The notes below the pieces were generated by a model. That model was given only the letters and a program-made list of their open reading frames with translations, searched no databases and was not told where the DNA came from. Below, piece by piece: positions 5,924 through 9,076 of a stretch of DNA of 9,076 bases. This DNA is from Paracoccaceae bacterium (GTDB lineage: Bacteria > Pseudomonadota > Alphaproteobacteria > Rhodobacterales > Rhodobacteraceae): contig SKMI01000268.1 in the NCBI GenBank assembly GCA_007121115.1, forward strand, positions 1-9,076. The letters run 5' to 3'. Both the position numbers and the translations under genes were made by a program. The stretch's first letter is position 1. The number at the start of each line of letters is the position of its first letter.

Positions 5924-6775
5924 CTACCTGATGTATTGCGGCCGGAAGCGGATACGCTGACGCCGTGCCTGCGGAAGGTGCCGGTTCAGGCGCCGATTGG
6001 CCAGCCCGAACAGCCCGATGATCGCCAGCGTCAGCGCGATGAAATACGCCGCCACCAGCGGATAGGCGACGAAAGGGTTGAAGGTCTGGTCGACGAAATA
6101 GCGCGCGTAATAGAACGCCTCGCCCGATTGCTGGCGCGCCGGGAAGGCCGAGAGGAACACCAGCGTCGTGGAATGGGTGAGAAAGATCACCTCGTTGGTG
6201 TAGCTGGGCCAGGCGAGCCGCAGCATGTTCGGCCAGATCACCCGGCGGAACTTGGTGAAGCCCTTCATGCCGTAGGCGTCGGCGGCTTCCAGATCCCCCT
6301 TGGGCACCGACCGGAGCGCGCCGTAGAAAAGCTCGGCCGAATAGGCGGTGGTGTTGAGGATCAGCACGAAGAGCCCGCCCACCTGCGCCGTGGTCAGCGC
6401 CGAGGTCTGCACCGTCAGCGTGGTGAAGCCCAGGGGAATGTCGATGCCGGTGCGCGGCAACAGGATGAAGGCGGAATAGAAGAAGAAGAACTGGATGAAC
6501 AGCGGCGAGCCCCGGAACAGGAACACGAAACCCGAGGCCGGGCGCCAGAGCCACGGGTTGTCGCTGAACTTCATCAGCGCCACGCCGATGGCGAGGAAAA
6601 AGCCGAAGCCCACCGCCAGCGCGGCGAAATAGATGTTCCAAAGAAGCCCGCCGCCGATCAGGAAGAGCTGGTCGCAGAAGGTGATGTCGAGGCCCCGCGG
6701 CAGCAGCCGCTCGCCGTAGTCGCGCCCCAGCGGGCGCAGGACATAGCCCTGGAAGCTCTCGGCGCAGGTTCTCAT
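5924..6775 (-). CDS. Amino acid ABC transporter permease, HisM/HisQ type (second permease)
   Basis: A 283-aa inner-membrane subunit of a polar amino acid importer. Hydrophobic segments lie at about residues 37-67, 81-106, 118-146, 193-211 and 236-257. The segment SVPKGDLEAADAYGMKGF (156-173) followed by FRRVIWPN (176-183) is the EAA loop that docks the ATPase. FRGSPLFIQFFFFYS (87-101) matches the RGTPxLvQ signature of HisM-type permeases. The start ATG 6773-6775 has no good ribosome site, but the protein begins plausibly for the family and no better start was found. A 175-nt GC-rich gap with strong hairpins separates it from the first permease, which is unusual inside an ABC operon. The GS-like gene follows 3 nt after its stop. 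Confidence 0.9.
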   Translation of the reverse strand: MRTCAESFQGYVLRPLGRDYGERLLPRGLDITFCDQLFLIGGGLLWNIYFAALAVGFGFFLAIGVALMKFSDNPWLWRPASGFVFLFRGSPLFIQFFFFYSAFILLPRTGIDIPLGFTTLTVQTSALTTAQVGGLFVLILNTTAYSAELFYGALRSVPKGDLEAADAYGMKGFTKFRRVIWPNMLRLAWPSYTNEVIFLTHSTTLVFLSAFPARQQSGEAFYYARYFVDQTFNPFVAYPLVAAYFIALTLAIIGLFGLANRRLNRHLPQARRQRIRFRPQYIR

Positions 6776-6819
6776 GGCGCGCCCACGGGCTGGGCCGGGC
6801 CGCGGTGGCGGGCGCGGGA

Positions 6820-6852
6820 GGGGGGCGCTGCCCCCCGGCGCGCAAGCGCGCC
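6820..6852. repeat. Two adjacent GC-rich hairpins between the permease genes
   Basis: Two perfect stems abut. One pairs GGGGGGC (6820-6826) with GCCCCCC (6830-6836) around GCT. The other pairs GGCGCG (6837-6842) with CGCGCC (6847-6852) around CAAG. A third self-complementary run, CCCCGGGG (6856-6863), follows, and repeat copy 3 begins at 6861. I recall this layout (GGGGGCGCTGCCCCC, then a GCGC stem, then a TATTT-like block) as a frequent intergenic element of Rhodobacteraceae. It sits inside the operon and may cut or stabilise the mRNA. Confidence 0.6.
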
Positions 6853-6860
6853 TCCCCCCG

Positions 6861-6882
6861 GGGCACTTCGGGCAAGATGAAG
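6861..6882 (+). repeat. Dispersed 22-bp repeat, copy 3 (inverted and diverged)
   Basis: On the plus strand this reads GGGCACTTC then GGGCAAGATGAAG. It matches copies 1 and 2 (which lie on the minus strand) at 19 of 22 bases. All three differences are T to C and fall in the TATTTT block. It is the only copy inside an operon, and it is antisense to it. Confidence 0.65.
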
Positions 6883-6950
6883 GGGGGCGGCGGGGGCGCG
6901 GGTGTGGCTGCGGCGCGCGCCGGTCGTTGCGGGTTCTGCGGCGGCGGGGG

Positions 6951-7832
6951 TCATGCCGCCCTCCGGCGCAGGCGTTCGCCTTCGGCGGTGGCCTGCCCGC
7001 GCGACAGGCGCACCGTCAGCCAGCCGAATCCGCGTTCGCTGGCCCAGGTCAGGAACAGGTAGAAGACCAGCAGCGCCAGGAAATACCAGACCCGCCAGTC
7101 CGGGTGCGGATAGGTGTAGAGCGAGGTCTTGGCCCCGCCGAGTTCACGCGCCCAGAAGACCGCGTCCTGAATGCCCAGCAGGAACAGGAGCGGCGTTGCC
7201 TTGACCAGGATCTGCCAGATGTTCGACAGCCCCGGCAGCGCGAAGACCCACATCTGCGGCAGCACGATGCGGCGGAACGCCTGGCGACGCGTCATGCCGT
7301 AGCTTTCGGCGGTTTCCACCTGCGCGCGCGGCACCGCCTGCATGGCGCCGTAAAGCGTGTTGGCGACGAAGGCGCCGAAGACCAGCGCGAAGGCGATGAT
7401 CGCCATGGTGAAGCCGTAGACGTTGCGGGCCCAGGCGCTGGCGTCGACCGGGGGCATCTTGGCCTCGCGGCAGACGATGAAATCATTGCCCTGGCGGATC
7501 GGCTGATCCCAGTCCGGGCAATTGATCTGATGGAGCACCCATTCGATGCCCTGCCCCAGCGCGATGGGCACGAACAGGAAGAAGACGATATCCGGCACGC
7601 CCCGGATCAGGTTCACATAGCCGCGCCCCAGCAGGTTCACCGGCGCGAAACCCGAGCGCAGCGCCAGCGCACCCAGCATCCCCATGCCCAGCGCCATCGG
7701 TGCCGTGATGATGAGCAGCAGGATCACGACCAGAAAGGAACGGTAGAACGCCCAATGCGTGCCACTGGTCAGGTAGCAGGCAAACCACTGCCAGTCCGGC
7801 AGGATCGAGGGATCGGCGCAGAATTCGAACAT
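6951..7832 (-). CDS. Amino acid ABC transporter permease, HisQ/HisM type (first permease)
   Basis: A 293-aa inner-membrane permease that forms a heterodimer with the next gene's product. Hydrophobic segments lie at about residues 31-57, 80-94, 139-161, 193-223 and 248-263. VPRAQVETAESYGMTRRQAF (167-186) with RRIVLPQ (187-193) is the EAA loop. YVNLIRGVPDIVFFLFVP (72-89) is the permease signature region. Residues ~95-135 form a long hydrophilic insert between helices (INCPDWDQPIRQGNDFIVCREAKMPPVD). Its two cysteines (105, 121) would face the periplasm if the usual topology holds. The start ATG 7830-7832 lies 53 nt after the binding-protein stop and has a weak ribosome site. Translation may be lower than that of the binding protein, as is normal for these systems. 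Confidence 0.9.
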   Translation of the reverse strand: MFEFCADPSILPDWQWFACYLTSGTHWAFYRSFLVVILLLIITAPMALGMGMLGALALRSGFAPVNLLGRGYVNLIRGVPDIVFFLFVPIALGQGIEWVLHQINCPDWDQPIRQGNDFIVCREAKMPPVDASAWARNVYGFTMAIIAFALVFGAFVANTLYGAMQAVPRAQVETAESYGMTRRQAFRRIVLPQMWVFALPGLSNIWQILVKATPLLFLLGIQDAVFWARELGGAKTSLYTYPHPDWRVWYFLALLVFYLFLTWASERGFGWLTVRLSRGQATAEGERLRRRAA

Positions 7833-7847
7833 CGCGCACCCGCGAAG

Positions 7848-7873
7848 GTGGCGGGACGCTCAGGCCCCGCCAC
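7848..7873 (-). promoter_or_regulatory. mRNA hairpin between binding protein and permease genes
   Basis: On the minus strand, GTGGCGGG (7873-7866) pairs with CCCGCCAC (7855-7848), giving a perfect 8-bp GC-rich stem with a 10-nt loop, 12 nt after the binding-protein stop. No T tract follows, so it is not a standard terminator. Such structures after binding-protein genes are known to protect the upstream mRNA from 3' decay (the REP sequence of E. coli malE-malF is the classic case). Confidence 0.55.
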
Positions 7874-7885
7874 ATGTGTTCAGGA

Positions 7886-8614
7886 TCAGAAGGTGGGCGT
7901 GTCCTCGCCGAACCAGCGGATCAGCAACTCGTTGAGCGAGCCGTCTTCCTTCATTTCGGCGATCACCGCGTCGAAGGTCGCGCGCAGCTCGTTGTCGGAC
8001 TGGCGCAGCCCCATGCCGACGCCGCCGCCGATGTGCATCGGATCGCCGATGAATTCCAGGTCCGAGGATTCCTCGACGATCGGGCGCAGGAAGTCGCCAT
8101 CGGCCAGCACGGCATCGGCCTCGCCCGCGCGCACGGCGGCGATGGTTTCATCCGGCGTGGGGAATTCGATCAGGTCGGCGTCGGTTTCGGCCACATAGCC
8201 CGCCTGCACGGTGTTCGACTGCGTGGCGATCACGCCGGAGTTGATCACCTCCGGGTCGGTGCCGATCAGCGCGGCGTAGCGCGAGGGGTCCGGCTCCTTG
8301 TAGTTCTGGGTGAACGAGATGATCTCGGCCCGGGCTTCGGTGATGCTCATCCCGGCGATGATGGTGTCATAGTTGCCGGCCACCAGGTTGGGGATGATGG
8401 TGTCCCAGTCGTTGATGACCCATTCGCAGGTCAGCCCGGCGCGTTCGCACATCTCGTTGCCGAGGTCGATCTCGAAGCCTTCAAGCTCGTTGGCGTCGTT
8501 GATGAAGTTGAACGGCGGGTAGGCGCCTTCGGTGCCCATGCGGACCACGTCCTGCGCTGCCGCGCCCGAGGCGCTCAGTGCCAGCGCGGCGAGGGTGAGT
8601 GACAGTTTCTTCAT
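7886..8614 (-). CDS. Periplasmic amino acid-binding protein, family 3 (HisJ/ArgT-like)
   Basis: A 242-aa secreted solute-binding protein. Residues 1-20 are a Sec signal peptide (MKKLSLTLAALALSASGAAA, cleavage before Gln21). The mature protein follows the HisJ/LAO pattern: GTEGAYPPFNF (27-37), LEGFEIDLGNEMCERAG (44-60), DTIIAGMSITEAR (83-95) and LADGDFL (170-176). Arg95 matches HisJ Arg77, which binds the ligand carboxylate, and Asp172 is the likely match to Asp161, which binds the alpha-amino group. Cys56 and Cys63 have the same 7-residue spacing as the HisJ disulfide. Glu29 sits where HisJ has Asp11, an acidic site for the positive side chain, so a cationic ligand (Lys, Arg, ornithine or an amine relative) is likely; this is inference. 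The start ATG has GGAG 6 nt upstream, the best ribosome site in the operon, fitting high expression. It begins 40 nt after the ATPase gene. Confidence 0.92.
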   Translation of the reverse strand: MKKLSLTLAALALSASGAAAQDVVRMGTEGAYPPFNFINDANELEGFEIDLGNEMCERAGLTCEWVINDWDTIIPNLVAGNYDTIIAGMSITEARAEIISFTQNYKEPDPSRYAALIGTDPEVINSGVIATQSNTVQAGYVAETDADLIEFPTPDETIAAVRAGEADAVLADGDFLRPIVEESSDLEFIGDPMHIGGGVGMGLRQSDNELRATFDAVIAEMKEDGSLNELLIRWFGEDTPTF

Positions 8615-8654
8615 GTTTTTCTCCCTTTGGTTGGACTTTGGGTCGGTCTTGCCG

Positions 8655-9076
8655 TCAGGCCGGTTCGGTGGCCCTCAGGAACTGCTTGAGGCGCGCCGAG
8701 GCGGGCGCGCCGAAAACGGCATCGGGGGGGCCCTGCTCCTCGATCCGTCCGGCGTGCAGGAACACCACATGGTCGGACACATCCGCCGCCAGCCGCATGT
8801 CATGGGTGACGATCAGCATGGTCCGTCCCTCTTCGGCCAGCGCCTTGATGACGCGCACCACCTCCTGCTCCAGTTCGGGGTCCAGCGCCGAGGTGGGCTC
8901 GTCGAACAAGAGCGCGCGCGGCTCCATGCACAGCGCCCGGGCGATGGCGGCGCGCTGCTGCTGGCCGCCCGACATCTGCGCGGGGTAGACATCGGCCTTG
9001 TCGCCGATGCCGACCTTGTCCAGCAGCGCGCGGGCGCGGGCCTCGACCGTCGGACGGTCCTGTCTCAGAACCGTCA
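8655..9076 (-). CDS. Amino acid ABC transporter ATP-binding protein, HisP/GlnQ type (C-terminal part)
   Basis: The reading frame stays open to the window's right edge, so the gene starts outside. The 139 visible residues cover the second half of the nucleotide-binding domain. They begin TVLRQDRPTVEARARALLDK, followed by YPAQMSGGQQQR (ABC signature, with Met replacing the usual Leu), Walker B LLFDEPTSALDP with the catalytic Glu and the D-loop, and LIVTHDM with the switch His. The C-terminal segment HAGRIEEQGPPDAVFGAP...RLKQFL is typical of polar amino acid importers. All catalytic residues visible here are normal; Walker A lies outside. This gene is first in the visible part of the operon, which suggests that the promoter is farther right. 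The internal ATG at 8975 lies within the signature region and is not the start. Confidence 0.92.
   Translation of the reverse strand, partial: TVLRQDRPTVEARARALLDKVGIGDKADVYPAQMSGGQQQRAAIARALCMEPRALLFDEPTSALDPELEQEVVRVIKALAEEGRTMLIVTHDMRLAADVSDHVVFLHAGRIEEQGPPDAVFGAPASARLKQFLRATEPA

Noticed and set aside
5750..6880. 376-codon plus-strand open frame, and similar long ones at 4448-5149, 3570-4532 and 6774-8198
   Set aside because: All are antisense to genes with intact family motifs. Their composition is low-complexity and charged, as expected for GC-rich reverse frames.
7848..7873. Rho-independent terminator inside the operon
   Set aside because: The stem is not followed by a T tract on the transcribed strand, and downstream genes clearly belong to the same transporter.
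1..9076. CRISPR array, tRNA/rRNA genes, prophage or transposase genes, toxin-antitoxin pair
   Set aside because: No regularly spaced repeats, tRNA-like arms, or reading frames of such families were seen on either strand. The 101-aa gene has no partner gene.

Overview
The window is very GC-rich, with codons that almost always end in G or C. Its gene content suggests an alphaproteobacterium of the Rhodobacteraceae (Roseobacter/Paracoccus type): a DMGDH/SARDH-type FAD-GcvT oxidoreductase, HisJ-type and PotC-type ABC transporters, a glutamine-synthetase-like amine ligase, an alphaproteobacterial LexA box, and a short repeat that I recall as common in that family. No tRNA, rRNA, CRISPR array, insertion sequence or phage gene was seen.

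Layout. (1) 1-138 (+): the last 45 codons of a PotC/PotI-like ABC permease whose operon lies to the left. (2) 139-335: intergenic, with a hairpin and the first copy of a 22-bp dispersed repeat. (3) 336-641 (-): a 101-aa protein made of two copies of a ~34-residue repeat. It has a complete promoter, and a GTTC-N7-GTTC LexA (SOS) box fills the -35/-10 spacer. (4) 642-903: divergent intergenic region with two further inverted repeats. (5) 904-3445 (+): a large oxidoreductase with an N-terminal FAD part and a C-terminal GcvT folate part, broken by a frameshift near position 2329. (6) 3411-4358 (-): a nucleoside hydrolase whose 3' end overlaps the oxidoreductase's 3' end by 35 bp. (7) 4586-9076 (-): an apparent operon. 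In transcription order it holds an ABC ATPase (5' part outside the window), a family 3 periplasmic binding protein, two HisM/HisQ-like permeases and a GS-family ligase.

How the genes work together. The left-to-right minus-strand cluster looks like uptake of a polar, probably cationic amino acid or amine, followed by gamma-glutamylation by the GS-like enzyme. Its stop-start spacing from the last permease is only 3 nt. The oxidoreductase would demethylate an N-methylated glycine (dimethylglycine or sarcosine type) and pass the one-carbon unit to tetrahydrofolate. The nucleoside hydrolase salvages ribosides. These are all nitrogen and one-carbon scavenging functions typical of marine heterotrophs.

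The most interesting items are the putative SOS-controlled double-repeat protein, the frameshift that splits the oxidoreductase exactly at its FAD/GcvT domain border, and the dispersed repeat. The repeat copy inside the ABC operon is inverted and carries three T-to-C changes in its T-rich part.
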